Below are positions 1 through 12,400 of a DNA stretch of 64,000 nt, one piece after another. The position numbers and the translations under genes are program-made. The notes beneath the pieces are model-generated. The model was not told where the DNA came from. It saw nothing but the letters and a program-made list of their open reading frames with translations, and searched no databases. The stretch covers positions 92,849,300 through 92,913,299 of the forward strand of contig NC_061120.1 in assembly GCF_002878395.1 (NCBI RefSeq), read 5' to 3'. The DNA comes from Capsicum annuum. Taxonomy: Eukaryota; Streptophyta; Magnoliopsida; Solanales; Solanaceae. Every line of letters starts with the position of its first letter. Position 1 is the stretch's first letter.

Positions 1-1766
1 TATAATATTTAGAAAAATGTTCATTATAATGTAGGGCCTACACTTTGCCTAAGTAATGCATTTATTCTATAAGTCTTACAAATGATCACAAGATGGCCTT
101 CCAAAGGTGATCTGAGGAAAGTATAAAGCATATATTGCTCACATACTCATTACTATGATCTCATATATGCAACTGTAACCGCAGTCTGTAATCAGGTATG
201 CCCCACCCAGGGGCTCACTATGAGGCTTTGCCTGTAGGCCATATATGCCATATGTTGGCCTGAGTCAGGGGAAACCAATACTAGACGTTCCAACTGACTT
301 TAAATACAAATGATTCCACAAAGGCGGGTACGCCCAATGGTTGGGCTCGCTATAGTGGTTTGGTCTCGATCCTGTGCGCAGAATCACGTCGAACGATATG
401 CCAAGTCAAACCTATGTACCCTCCCGTCTTTAATATTTATCAATTAATGCCTTGAAGGCCTATGACATGTGAGTTATGATAATGATCGTTTACCAACCAT
501 ACACAAGTGAAACTATGCTATTACTATTTACTCCTAAAGTGAAAGGGCCTCAAGTATAGAAACTTATAATAATATGGGAGTATCGTAGAAATTTAACACA
601 AAGGAAAGATAGATACTTATAAGCTTGATGGTAGAACAAGGGAGTGATGTGAAGGCAATATAAAGATTCCACTTTTGTATTTCATAAGAGTTATACTAAC
701 ATTAATTGGGAAAGAGCATGAAATGTAGGGTGGTGCCTTAGTGGCGAGGGAAGGTTTAACTTTACATACCTTAGCGCTTAATTATCTACTATAGCTTTTC
801 AAGCCTCAAGAAATTTAACCCACAAAAAGGTAACCCTTATCCTTCCAACCACTAATTCCACGTATCCACTAGCCAATAGATTAAATACAAGGACAATATA
901 TGTGTCCATCAATGACTCGTATGAGTGTTTAACAATTTATTCCAAAAATCTTCAGTTATGGCCAGAACCAATTGAATTTCTTAACAAGAATTCGAAATGA
1001 ATTCCAACTTTAACAACTTATACAATTCAACGGTAAATTCACCCAATTGATAGAAATCCCTAAAAGCTCCTCTTTCACCAAAATTGCTCATTTTCTCCCT
1101 TTTTCTTCTCATGAACCCATTTCAAAAACTAGAATAAAAATTCAAATTAGATACCCCAAATACTTGTCTGTAATTAAATTCAAAAAGAAAGGGATAGAGA
1201 ATTACCTCTAGGAATTCAATTCCGACTTTAGGTTATTAAAGTCACTTCTTCAAGATTATTTCAAAATTACTATAAGAATCCCTTCCTCCCTTCCTCCTCT
1301 AATGAGTTCTTGGACAATGATAAAAGAGAACAAAATTGAGTTTAAGTGGTCCAGCTGCCACCTCTTATTTCCTTTTAAATCATTTGATTTGCTTTGTAGT
1401 TGCTAGAAAGAAGGAGCAAAGAAAGAATAATAGTAGCAGGTAAGCCACTAGCCCTAATAACTTTTCATTTTGCACCTGCTCTTTCTTTTGGATAAATATA
1501 TGTACCATACGTTATTTTTCCCCCGAAACCAAAATCTTTTCTTTTTGTTTCCTTTTAAAGTGGCCCCCACTTTGAAGAAGTAATTTAAAGTTTTATAAGA
1601 CTTTTCCATTTCCTTTTTCTTTTTTCTTTCTACTAGTAACAACCATATAACTTATATATACTACAATTATATACATATACACACACTGTGATTCTCCATA
1701 AAATGCGTACACCTTATATTCACTTAAAATATTAAACTTGGATTCAAAACTTTTCGAGGTGTCACA
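1..1766 (-). repeat. 3' LTR of the gypsy element, truncated by window start
   Basis: Direct repeat of 7902-9653, collinear along its whole length with scattered substitutions and small indels. On the minus strand it starts TGTGACACCTC at 1766. Roughly 560 bases of its far end lie outside the window, judging from the other LTR. Confidence 0.95.
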
Positions 1767-1783
1767 ATCTCCCCCACTTAGGA
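1767..1783 (-). other. polypurine tract of the gypsy element
   Basis: On the minus strand, AAGTGGGGGAGAT stands directly before the TGTGACACC start of the 3' LTR. This is the expected place and composition for the plus-strand priming site of an LTR retrotransposon. Confidence 0.85.
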
Positions 1784-2252
1784 TCATCCGTCCTCGAATG
1801 ATGCTTATAGCTTATTATCCATTTCACCATGATCCAACACCTTCATTATTATATTTAACCAAGTTCGATCTTACTTTATTGAATGATAGTCAAAAATTTG
1901 ACTAACGCTCTAAATTTCTAAAAATTTTGCCAGAGTTTCTTTTGTAAATAGGACTATCGGGTACCTGTCATCTAGCCAGAACACATCCAAATACCCTTCA
2001 CAGAGCATCACAACACATATAATACTCAACAACTAACACACGAGGCTCCACTTGGCCTTAAACCAAAAAGTAGTACACGAGGCTTGTCTTGGCTTTACAC
2101 ACAATTAAAAGTCATAATCAACCATGTAACTTACCTTATACTCTGTATGTGCATGCTATTTCTATGTAAATATCAGGGCTCATAGGCACAAATCATGTAC
2201 CTAAACATATCAGGTAAGAATTAGATATCAACGTAACAAAATATAGTAGAAA

Positions 2253-2646
2253 CTAATGATTATATAAAGGGACAAGTAGTTCAAGAACCTTCTGATATTT
2301 TTGAAATAAATAAGGATATTTAGTTTTCATATCCGCTTCTGCTTCCCACGTGGCTTGTTCTACATTTTGGATCCTCCACAACACCTTTATTGAAGCAATG
2401 TCTCTAGATCTTAACTTCTTAACCTGTCGATCCAATGGCCATGGAGACTTCCTCGAATGATAAGTTTCTAGTAAGTTCAATACCCTCTATAGGGATGACG
2501 TGAGACGACTCTCGTAAGAATTTACGTAGCATAGACACATGAAAGACAGGATACACTACAGCTAACTCTGGATTTAATTCTACCTCATAAGCTACCTGGC
2601 CAATTTTGTGAATAACTCTATAGGGCCCAATATACCTGGTATTCAA
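2253..2646 (-). pseudogene. gypsy pol C-terminus with chromodomain-like end, frameshifted
   Basis: Two overlapping reading frames together cover the end of pol. The first (2646-2419) contains YIGPYRV and YPVFHVSMLRKF, the conserved stretch downstream of gypsy integrase. The second (2480-2253) contains LDRQVKKLRSRDIASIKVLW and ATWEAEADMKTKYPYLF, which matches the chromodomain-type C-terminus of plant chromovirus integrases. The frames switch near 2420-2480, so a frameshift separates them. In active elements this domain helps direct integration to heterochromatin. Here the reading frame is broken. Confidence 0.88.
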
Positions 2647-2953
2647 TTTACCCTTTTTTCTCGAATCGCATAACGCCCTTCATTGGTGACACCTTTAAGA
2701 ACACAAAATCATCAACAAGAAACTCTAAATCTCTATGTAGCACATCCGTAGATGATTTTTGTCTACTCTAGGCAGTCTTCAACCGCTCTCGTATCAGTTT
2801 AACCTTTTTGACAGCTTGATGGACTAAATCCGGACCTAATACCTGTGTATTTCCTACTTCGAACCAACCAATAGGTGATCTAGATCGCCACCCATAGAGA
2901 GCTTTGAATGGAGTCATGCCAATGCTGGAGTGATAACTGTTATTATAAGTAAA

Positions 2954-3466
2954 TTATATTAAAGGAAAATGATCATCCCAATTACCTTTAAAATCAAGAA
3001 CACATGCTCTCAACATATCTTCGAGCGTCTGAATGGTGCGTTCATCTTGGCCGTCTATCTGCGGATGAAATACAGTGTTAAGGTTCACCTGAGTACCCAA
3101 GCTCTTAAGAAATGACTTCCAAAATTGATCTTTAAACGGGGAACATCTATCTGAAATAATGGACATCGGGATTTCATATAGGTGGATAATTTCTTTTACA
3201 TATAGCTTGGTATAATCTTCAGCCGTGCGGGTAGATTTAACAGGAAAAAAATGGACTGATTTTGTCAACCGATCAACTATTACCCAAATATAGTCATGTT
3301 TTCGATAAGAAAAGGGTAAGCCTACCACGAAGTCCATATTAATAGCATCCCACTTCCACATAGGAATACAAAAGGTTTGAGCTAGGCCACCGGGTCTTTG
3401 ATGTTCTGCTTTCACTTGTTGACAATTAGAGCACTGCGCCACATATTCTGTTATATCTCTCTTCAT
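2954..3466 (-). pseudogene. Ty3/gypsy integrase core fragment
   Basis: A 170-residue open frame carrying the integrase of the element, the enzyme that joins retroelement DNA to the host chromosome. It begins within the zinc-binding region (AQCSNCQQVK, the CxxC half of the HHCC finger). It runs through the catalytic core with WDAINMDFVVGLP, VDRLTKSVHF, SDRCSPF and the segment DGQDERTIQTLEDMLRACV. The three acidic DDE positions appear present. The frame stops before the C-terminal part, which lies in other frames downstream, and the N-terminal part is broken upstream, so this is a fragment of a once-longer polyprotein. Confidence 0.93.
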
Positions 3467-4105
3467 GTCGTTCCACCAGTAGATTTATTTTAGATTATGA
3501 TACATTTTTATAGAGTCGGGATGAATTAAATAACGAGAGCAATGTACCTTAGCCATAATCTATTATCACAACCCATCAACATCAGGTACATACAATCTAC
3601 CTCGACACCTCAAAGTACCATCGCTTGCTAGCTCAAAAGCTGTGACTCGATTTTGTTGAATTCCCTCTCTGTACTGGAACAATAAGGGATCATCATACTA
3701 CTTCAGCTTAATTGATGCCACGAATGATGTCTCAGCTGAATTAAGCACAAAAACACCACTATCTACATAAGCCACAAGGAGAATGCCCAGACTAGCCAAT
3801 TTGTGAACATCTCTCACTACTTCCCATTGAATAGGTGGCAGGTGTGCTAGAATACCCATGGATAGTTAACTAAGAGCATCATCTACAATGTTACCTTTAC
3901 CGAAATGATAGAGAATATTGATATTATAATCCTTTAGTAACTATAGCCACCTCTTTTGTCTCAAGTTTAGCTTTTTCTGCTTGAATAGATATTGAAGACT
4001 TTTATGATCTGTAAAGATATCAACATGTACTACATATAAATAATGACGCCAAATTCTTAGTGCAAATACCATTGCTACAAGCTCTAAGTCATGAGTAGGA
4101 TAATT

Positions 4106-4567
4106 CTATTCATACTTCTTTAATTGTCGAGAAGCATATGCTATAACTCTTCTATGCTGCATTAGGACGCAACCCAAACCAACACCTGAAGCATCATAAT
4201 ACACCATATATCCTTTGGTGCCTTCTGGTAAGGCTAATACCGGAGCAGTAGTCAATCTATCTTTCAACTCTTGAAAATTTCTTTCACAAGCATCAGACCA
4301 CCGGTACTTAACTGTTTTCTGCGTCAACATGGTCAATGGGGCAGAAATAGAGGAAAATCCCTCTATAAATCTCCTATAATAATTAGCTAGCCCTAAGAAA
4401 CTATGCATCTCAGTAGTAGTGGTTGGTCGAGGACAATTCTTCACAACTTCTATCTTCTGAAAATCTACTCTAATGCCTTCTCCAGATACCACATGACCAA
4501 GAAAGTCTTCCGAGGTCAACCAAATTTCGCATTTAGAGAACTTAGCATACAAATGGTGCCCTCTCAA
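4106..4567 (-). pseudogene. gypsy RT thumb and RNase H fragment
   Basis: A 153-residue frame covering the end of reverse transcriptase and the start of RNase H. It includes [10 protein letters not shown] and [11 protein letters not shown] (RT thumb), then [20 protein letters not shown], then the RNase H start [16 protein letters not shown] followed by [12 protein letters not shown]. The first RNase H aspartate (YDAS) is present. The ATG shown is internal: sequence upstream on the minus strand continues the RT in other frames. RNase H sequence continues toward 3500 with interruptions. Confidence 0.92.
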
Positions 4568-4599
4568 TGTCTGTAATACTGACCTCTAATGATCTGCAT

Positions 4600-5193
4600 G
4601 CTCAACTTCATTATGTGAATATATAAAAGTATCATCTATAAATACAATCACATACATATCAAGAAAAGGTTTGAAAATTCTGTTCATCATGTCCATGAAG
4701 GCTGCCGGAGTATTCGTTAGTCCAAATAACATGAAAAGAAACTCGAAGTGCCATATCTTATCCGAAAGGCTATTTTGGGAATATTTGCTTCACGAATTCT
4801 TAGCTGGTGATAACCAAACCTCAAATCGATCTTTGAAAAGCATCTAGCACCTTATAATTGATCAAATAAATTATCTATTTGGGGGAGAGGGTACTTATTC
4901 TTTATTTACACTTTCTTTAGCTGCCTGTAATCTATACACATTCGCAACATATCGTCTTTCTTGCGTACAAAAAACACTGGCACACCCCAAGGTGATATAC
5001 TAGGCTGAATGAAACCTTTTTCAAGTAAGTCTTTTAGCTTCTCTTTTAACTCTTTCAATTTGCCAGGGGCCATTTTATAAGGTGGAATAGATATTAGATG
5101 AGTATCGGGATCTACATAAATACCAAAATCGATCTCTCTGGTAGGAGTTAATCGAGGAAGTTCATCAGAAAACACATTTGAGTACTCGTTCAC
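4600..5193 (-). pseudogene. gypsy reverse transcriptase, frameshifted
   Basis: The open part (5193-4906) encodes the N-terminal RT with [12 protein letters not shown], the conserved [32 protein letters not shown] and [11 protein letters not shown]. It then breaks. Further along, around 4620-4670 in another frame, the catalytic motif reads FIDDTFIYS, so both catalytic aspartates survive although the frame does not. The polymerase would copy element RNA to DNA inside the virus-like particle. The intervening part contains frameshifts, so no full enzyme can be made. Confidence 0.92.
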
Positions 5194-5420
5194 CCAAGTA
5201 CGGATCCTAAAGTTGGTGCCTGCTTTTTTGCCTCAATGTCTTTCACCTGGACTAGGTGATACAAATATGACTTTGCAATAAGCTGTCATGCCTTAAGAAA
5301 ACAAATAAACCTCCCTCTAGGCATCATAGAATCACCCCTCTACTCTAGGATTGAATCTCTTGGGAAGTGGAAACGGGCTATCTTGGTTCGACAATCAACT
5401 ATAGCATAGAAAGAGAATAA

Positions 5421-5921
5421 CTAATCCATACCCATAATAATGTCAAAGTTGACTATTTCAAGTTCAATCAGATTAGCCAATGTAGCCTGACAACATACTG
5501 TCACAACAAAATCATAATAGACCCGTGTAGCTATAATAGAATATCTTACTGGAGATGATACCGCAAATGGTTTGCGTAACAACTCTGGCTCTATTCCAAA
5601 CTTCTTAGAAACAAATGGAGTAATATATGACAAGGTGGATCTTGGGTCTATCAAGGCATATACATTATGTGAAAAGACAACTAAGGTACCTGTGACCATA
5701 TCTGGAGATGCCTCTGAATCTTGCCAACCAGCTAGTGCATACATATGGTTCGAGCCTATGCTCAAACTAGGCCCTCTGTCCCTACCAGATTCTCCGCTTG
5801 CTGATGCCTGAGGACCACGAGAAGAATAAGACACTGATGAAGATGAAGCTGATGCAGACCCTGTATGCTGTGATCTATCATATCTATCTTTACCTTTTAG
5901 TTGTGGACAATCATGTACCAT
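5421..5921 (-). pseudogene. gypsy gag C-terminus and retropepsin-like protease
   Basis: A 166-residue frame joins the end of gag to the aspartic protease. Near the start, MVHDCPQLKGKD is the end of a CCHC zinc knuckle (its first part lies upstream in broken sequence). A serine-rich linker follows at about residues 21-50. The protease active site region is ALIDPRSTLSYITPFV, with the catalytic Asp near residue 92. In this family the motif is normally D-P-G-[SA]-T; here the Gly is Arg. The frame ends at FDIIMGMD, just before the usual WLHSCYA-like continuation. Maturation of Gag-Pol is the normal role. The copy is probably inactive. Confidence 0.9.
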
Positions 5922-6140
5922 ATGCCCCTCTATACCACACTAGTAATATGCATTTAAACCATACTGACACTCTTCTCCATATGATCAGCCGCACTGCCTG
6001 TAAGAAGGTCGAGGTGGTAACCCTCGACTAGCGCCCCTCTGAGGTCATAAGTTTGGTACTTTAGAAGTATGGCTCTTCTCATACCTATGCCTCAAGAATT
6101 GAGTTCGAGCATTAGATGTGGAGCACGCAAGAGACTGGGT

Positions 6141-6983
6141 CTACCTAGGTGGTCCTCTACTAGTGGTAGCTCTACTACTTCCCTGATACTGGCTGGTAGT
6201 CCTAGCTCTCTTACTCTGTTGTCTTTTACTATCTATTTCACAATTGTGTTGATTTTTCTCTATCTTCTGAGCACGTTCCATAATCCTTTTTATATCCAAA
6301 TCTTTGTTCATAGCAACAACAGAAAGAAGGTCCTTCAAGGGACCCATAAGGGTATTCACAAAGCAATGAATCCATTTTGCTTGTGTGTTAACCACCTCTG
6401 GAGCATATTTGGACAATTGTGTAAACCACAAACAATACTCCTTGACACTAAGATTACCCTACTTTAAATATAGAAATTCATCCACTTTCGCCTCTCATAG
6501 CTCTAATGCCATAAAATGATCCATGAAGGCTTCTCAAAATTTCGCCTAGACCGCTGGAAGAGCTTTCTGACCTCTCGAGGCAATCCATGTCTCATACCAA
6601 TCAACTATGATATCTTTCAGTTGATGGGCGACTAATTTAACTGCATCTATATCCGAGACCCGCATTACCTTACAAATTCTATAAGCCTCATCAAAGAATT
6701 GTTGAGGATCCTCTGTAAGCTTAGAACCTGTTAATTCTGGTGGATTCATACAGAGGAAATCTTTGATCCTAGATTCAACTATCCCTCCCTAAGTAGAAAT
6801 AGGTACGTCCATACTCTATCTTTGGGCTTGAGCGATGACCAATTGTGTAAGCAACTGAATTGATCCCTTAAGATCTGGGTCTAAGGCACTTGGTGGTGAG
6901 ATAGGAACTACCATTGGCACCACTGGAGGTGCAGAAACCCCTGTAAGTCCTTCCGTTCCAGGAGTTTGAGAACCTGGAAGCAT
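6141..6983 (-). pseudogene. gypsy gag, interrupted by stops
   Basis: Gag-like coding in several pieces on the minus strand. A possible start ATG lies near 6983, followed by a Pro/Val-rich N-terminus (PPVVPMVVPISPP). The frame 6749-6546 begins MNPPELTGSKLTEDPQQFFD, typical of the gag domain of plant chromoviruses, and 6431-6141 holds the later helical part ending in a basic segment. In-frame stops fall where the family usually has Gln or Trp, consistent with C-to-T decay. Gag would form the virus-like particle; this copy cannot. Confidence 0.88.
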
Positions 6984-7314
6984 AGAAACCAACAAACTTT
7001 CTTAAGTCCTATTCAGATCAACCAATACGGGATATGGCCCGGTAGTGATTGCCTCTTGACTAGCGCTTGTAGCAGCCTGCTGGGATGCTTTATCTTTTTC
7101 TATAGAAGACAAGGTCTGTATTATAAATAAGCAGAATAGGAGTCAGAAGTAACTTTCTATAACTTAGCTTTATTGCACGATCTAGATAATATATGAAGGT
7201 CAAATTCCTAATGTCCATGCAGTCCCTTAATTATAAATGTGGCACGCAACATATCAATAAGTAAGGTCCTATTAGACACGACCTCATAGACTTCCTAGGA
7301 CACCTGAACCTAGG

Positions 7315-7327
7315 CGCTCTAATACCA
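7315..7327 (-). other. primer-binding site (initiator tRNA-Met type)
   Basis: The minus strand reads TGGTATTAGAGCG. The canonical plant retrotransposon site complementary to the 3' end of tRNA-iMet is TGGTATCAGAGC, so there is one clear mismatch (C to T). It sits just inside the 5' LTR, as expected. Confidence 0.85.
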
Positions 7328-7336
7328 AGTTTTCTA

Positions 7337-9653
7337 TGCCCCAAAACAATAATAACGGACAAAAACTGCATTTACTTACTCGATAGGCATTCTATGACGT
7401 ACACGAGGTTATGGGATAGTAACGAGCAGGATATTCAATAAATGTTGCATATATACACAAGGAGTTACATTTACAAAACTATACAATACTACACGATGTC
7501 CATGAAGCCTCTAGTTAATTTAACACACTATACTATAAGTGACTAGTTGGCATTAGGTCTGTCATGCCCAACCAGAGACCTATACATATAATAAAAAGTA
7601 CTAGGCATAGATCGGCTCCAGAGAGAGTTGAAGCTCACCAAAATACCAGCTGGAAATGACAAAAGAGTCTAATATGGACGTCTGCTATCCTGAGAATCTG
7701 AGCCTACATTAATAAAATATGGTAGGCCCGAGATGTCAGTACATAAACAACATGTACTGGTATGAAAGCAGACAGACTAACAGTTAGACAAGTATAGAAG
7801 ATCATATGAGGCAAATGGTAAAGTGAAAAATATATGAGCCAACAAATAACACATTTGCGATATGAACTGATAACTTATGCACCAACCTTATTAGTATTAT
7901 ATATAATATTTAAAAAATGTTCATTATAATGTAGGGCCTAAACTTTGCCTAAGTAATGCATTTATCCTATAAGTCTTACAAATGATCACAAGATGGCCTT
8001 TCGAAGGTGATCTGAGGCAAGTATAAAGCATATGTTGATCACATACTCATTACTATGATCTCATGTGTGTAACTGTAACTGTAGTCTGTAATCAGGTACA
8101 CCCCACCCAGAGGCTCACTACGAGGGTCTGCCCGCAGGCCATATATGTCATATGTTGGCTTGAGTTAGGAAAAACCAATACAATACGTTCCGACTGACTT
8201 CAAATACAAATTATGCCACAAAGGCGGGTACGCCCAATGGTTGGGCTCGTTATAGTGGTCTGGTCTCAATCCTGTGCACAGAATCACGTCGAGCGATATG
8301 CCAAGCCAAACCTATTCCGTCGTTAATATTTATCAATTAATTCCTTGAAGGCCTATGACATGTGAGTTATGATAATGATCTTTTACCTACCATACACAAG
8401 TGAAACTATGCTATTACTATTCACTCCTAAAGTGAAAGGGCCTCAAGTATAGAAACTTATAATGATATGGGAGTATCGTAGAAATTTAACACAAAGAAAA
8501 GATAGATACTTATAAGCTTGATAGTAGAACGAGGGAGTGATGTGAAGGCAATATAAAGATTCCACTTTCGAAATTCATGAGAGTTATACTAACATCAATT
8601 GGGAAAGAGCATGAAATGTAGGGTGGTGCCTTAGTAGCGAGGGAAGGTTTAGCTTTACATACCTTATCGCTTAACTATCTACGATAGCTTTCCGAGCCTC
8701 AAGCAATTTAACCCGCAAAAAGGTAGCCCTTATCCTTCCAACCACTAATTCCACGTATCCACTTGCCAATCGATTAACTACAAGGATAAGATATGTGTCC
8801 AGCAATGACTCATATGAGTGTTTAACAATTTATTCCAAAAATCTCCAGTTATGGCCAGAACCAATTGAATTTCTTAACAAGAATTCGAAATGAATTCCAA
8901 CTTTAACAACTTATACAATTCAACGATAAATTCACCCAATTGATAGAAATCCCTAAAAGCTCCTCTTTCACCAAAATTGCTCATTTTCTCCCTTTTTCTT
9001 CTCATGAACCCATTTCAAAAACTAGTATAAAAATTCAAATTAGATATCCAAAATACTTGTCTGTAATTAAATTCAAAAAGAAAGGGATAGAGAATTAACT
9101 CTAGGAATTCAATTCCGACTTTAGGTTGTTAAAGTCACTTCTCCAAGATTATTTCAAAATTACTATAAGAATTCCTTCCTCCTCTAATGAATTCTTGGAC
9201 ACCGATAAAAGAGAACAAAATTGAGTTCAAGTAGTCTAGCTACCGCTTCTTATTTCCTCTTAAATCATTTGATTTGCTTCGTAGTTGCTGGAAAAAGGGA
9301 ACAAAGAAAGAATAATAGTAGCAGGTAAGCCACTAGCACTAATAACTTTTCATTTTGTACCTGCTGCCTTTCTTTTGAATAAATATATGTACTATACATT
9401 AGTTTTCCCCCAAAACCAAAATCTTTTCTTTTTGTTTCCCGTTAAAGTAGCCCCCACTTGGAAGTAGTAATTTAAAGTTTTATAAGACTTTTCCATTTCC
9501 CTTTTCTTTTTTCTTTCTACTAGTAGCAGCCATATAACTTATATATACTAGAATTATATACATATGCATACACTATGATTCTCCGTAAAATGCGTACACC
9601 TTATATTCACTAAAAATATTAAACTTGGATTCAAAACTTTTTGAGGTGTCACA
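7337..9653 (-). repeat. 5' LTR of the gypsy element
   Basis: LTR of about 2.3 kb. The outer end (TGTGACACCTC on the minus strand) is fixed by comparison with the left LTR; the part 7902-9653 repeats 1-1766. The inner end is placed at a TG on the plus strand (CA on the minus) nine bases from the primer-binding site, so that boundary is approximate. Confidence 0.85.
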
Positions 9654-11187
9654 GTTTTACAAGGAATTCAACAATTAGGATCCAAACTTTGAGTCCGTTT
9701 TAATTCCCTCTATCTCATCTCTAACGTAAATTTTACATTATGGAATTATTTAACCATTATTCATGTGATTTAATTAATAGGTTTGAAATTGGGTTGAGGG
9801 ATTTTGATTGACATTGTGGAATTATTTAACCATTATTCATGTGATTTAATTGATGGGTTTGAAATTGGGTTGAGGGCTTCTGATTGTTATTTCTTAAATT
9901 ATTTTTCCCATGTTTTAAAGTTATCATTTATGCTTTAATTGATGATTTTGGGACTGAATTGGTGCATTATTATAATATTTGAAATGGGTGACATAGGTTT
10001 TCCTAATTTGATAAAATTTTGGCTTGATAATAATATTAACCTCAACCAACTTTACAATCTTATTTTTAAATATGAATATCACATGGTTTAACTTGTCCTT
10101 TGAAAATATTGCATTGCATTAAAGGATAAATGAATTACAATAGTTTTGAAATGTCCTTGGTGGCTATGGTTTTGAATTATAAATAGAAATTGAGAGTCTA
10201 ATAGTTAAATGGACTGGTTTGGCATAATTTAATTAGATTGCAAGCATATTGGTATGATGATACCATGTTGAAAAATGCCTTAGTAAAGACTCCTTGTTTA
10301 ATGGTTGGGTTTATGTATAAACTATTTTAATTTGATCTTAAAGAGAATTGTGTAGCTCACCGTGAGGTGTAGTCCCAGGGGGACCAACACTAGAAATAAC
10401 GTTTACTGACATTGTGGGTCTATATGACCATGTGTTTAGATACATATTATATTTTGGATGGCTATCATCTTGGTGTCTTTATCCATTCCTCGGTACATAC
10501 GGCTAGCATAGACTGGGGCCCTTCCGGTAGGGGGAGTCAGACCCATATAGCCCATGGATGCTTTTAGGATAGAGTGAGCTTCTCAGTTTAGGTTAATACT
10601 TTAAACTCTCATGTTCATGGCCTTCGTCCTTATCCCGACATCCTATATATGTATATATATATGTTGTGTATATATTTTTGACTGGTTTGTAGTAATGACA
10701 TTATGTTATCACTTTCCCCGAGCTACATGCTAGTGCTTTCCCCAGTAACCGTCCCTAGACGCTGCATCATTTCATGATATAGGGTCCAAGGTTTTTTTTA
10801 TTACTCTTGTGCAATGTTAGGTGGTGTGGTATGATAATTGAGTTGCTGTGAAGTGGTGAGCCTCCATCTTTTGAATAGCCCTCCTATTTTATTAGGTTTC
10901 TTTTCATATTTTTGGAATTATGAATTCTCTTTTATCATAGTCGGGGGCATGTCCTTACCTAGTTTAGTATTTCAGGTTTAGAGGCTTTCGTGGACAGTAT
11001 TGAGGTGTTTTGGTCATTATGATTTGACTTTTATAACTTGATTACACCTATCTATCTTTATTATATATTTTGGTTGGCTTCCGCTGTTTACTTTTATTGT
11101 GCTCTAGAGGTTAGGGAAAAGGGTGGTCTTTGGCCCATAATGGGCTTGAGATACTCATCATGACTAGGCCCTGGTTTGGATCATGAT
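9654..11187 (+). repeat. old gypsy-type LTR fragment, related to the 17.6-20.1 kb solo LTR
   Basis: No coding potential. Several blocks match the solo LTR at 17624-20126 in the same order: CCTTGGTGGCTATGGTTTTG near 10152 versus 18723; GACCCATATAGCCCATGG near 10538 versus 19193; TCGGGGGCATGTCC near 10942 versus 19700; and the terminal AGGCCCTGGTTTGGATCATGA near 11166 versus 20104. The left end is lost or displaced at the edge of the gypsy insertion. It probably represents an older LTR into which that element jumped, but the left flank is outside the window. Confidence 0.7.
9735..9886. repeat. tandem duplication, two 76-bp copies
   Basis: Copies at 9735-9810 and 9811-9886. Both run from ACATT(A/G)TGGAATTATTTAA to TTCTGATTG/TTTTGATTG with only a few differences. 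It lies in the LTR fragment. Confidence 0.9.
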
Positions 11188-12163
11188 AGTTATCTCTGTT
11201 ATCAATGGATGTTGGCCTAAATATTTGAGGTAAACCTTGATAAAGCCAAGGCTGTTGTGGTGGAACCTAGAGAAGGCCTATCAAATTTTAGTCCTTTCAC
11301 TCTATGCTTAGAAAAGTTATATATTTTGCCTCATATTATTTCCACATCTTTGGTTCCCCAAAGGCATTTTGAGTGGCATCTCAAACTGAGATGTCTTCGT
11401 AATTTACTATATACTTACGAAATATAGAATCAACTAGATTGCATAGATTCACGAATATATGGTTAAAATTTCAATGAGTCAAGTGGTACTGTAACCTTTA
11501 TCTATAGCTTGATCATCTTTCAAATCTTTATTGCCTCAATAATAGCTCTCCTTGACCATAAACTCATTAAAGTGTCCTCTACTTATGGTTTTCAAGCCTC
11601 TGATAGCATAGAATATATTTGTTTTAGATGAAGTGAAATAGTGCAAAAAGGGGTTTGTCAAAGTGAAGATAGAACAATATAAAACCAATAATTTTTCTAT
11701 ACATTTTGTCATAGAACTACTTAAAAAAGTAGGTGATATCAAGAGAAGATTGACATTTCTGGAAGATGGAATGGTTCGGGTAAAGAAATCTCTAGACAAG
11801 ATGCTTTAGCTTAGAAAGGATACCAATACCGACGTTGAAAAATTATGAATCTCCATGGAATTAAACAAAAGGAAATCAAAATAATGAATAATCTAATCAG
11901 TCCATTCAACTCTCTCAACACTGGAGTTGGCTCTTCTCAGACTAACCTTTCAGTCACTATCTAAAACACTTACTCCAAACTTTCAAAAAAGTGTTGAGTG
12001 CTCCTACAACTCCTTATCTAAGAGAATTATCAACGCCCTCAAGTACTATCTGGACAAACTTTTATGTCTTGTTCTTCTCCTCCATCTTTTGGTTTCAAAT
12101 TACAACTATCTCTTCCAAAGGGTCATTTGTCCCTTTTTGACATTGTTTTATCTAATCTACCTT
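11188..12163. other. degenerate intergenic or retroelement-derived sequence
   Basis: No supported gene. There are short open frames on both strands (11536-11799 minus, 11927-12235 plus) without recognisable motifs. The sequence continues on the far side of the CACTA element (from 15978), since the CTT duplication marks where it was split. Beyond the insertion it leads into a copia-like LTR start near 16255, so it may be the 3' part of a decayed copia internal region. Confidence 0.35.
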
Positions 12164-12182
12164 TACTATAAAAAACGAGTGA

Positions 12183-12400
12183 TATTGCGGGGGTTTATTT
12201 ATGGGGGTTATTTTAACCCCCATAAAATTATATGAAATGCGGGGGTTAAAAATCTATCGCTAAAATATATAAAATTGTGGGGGTTTTAAACCCCCACTAT
12301 AAATTACGGGGGTTTTAAACTCCCACTATATACCAAAAATTAATGTATGCTAATTTGTCCATAACAATATAAATTTGTGAGGGGTTTTAGACCCCGCTAT
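12183..12400. repeat. left subterminal repeat array of CACTA element
   Basis: Repeated GCGGGGGTT, TGGGGGTTATTTTAACCCCC and GTGGGGGTTTTAAACCCCCAC units, many self-complementary. The array mirrors the right arm at 15635-15960. Confidence 0.9.

Larger units (their letters stand above)
1..9653 (-). mobile_element. Ty3/gypsy chromovirus (Tekay/Del-like), nearly complete, degenerate
   Basis: A minus-strand LTR retrotransposon whose left LTR is cut by the window edge. Reading the minus strand, the order is 5' LTR, tRNA-Met-type primer-binding site, gag, protease, reverse transcriptase, RNase H, integrase, chromodomain-like C-terminus, polypurine tract, 3' LTR. Protease-RT-RNaseH-INT is the Ty3/gypsy order, and the C-terminal chromodomain-type segment marks a chromovirus. 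Position 1 aligns with 7902, and the LTR ends at 1766 and 9653 correspond. The coding region has many in-frame stops and frameshifts, so the copy is not autonomous now. The two LTRs differ at scattered positions, so the insertion is not recent. Clade (Tekay/Del) is inferred from the gag and LTR style. Confidence 0.95.

Noticed and set aside
1593..1787. Minus-strand ORFs at 1454-1787
   Set aside because: They lie in the 3' LTR and across the polypurine tract, so they are non-coding.
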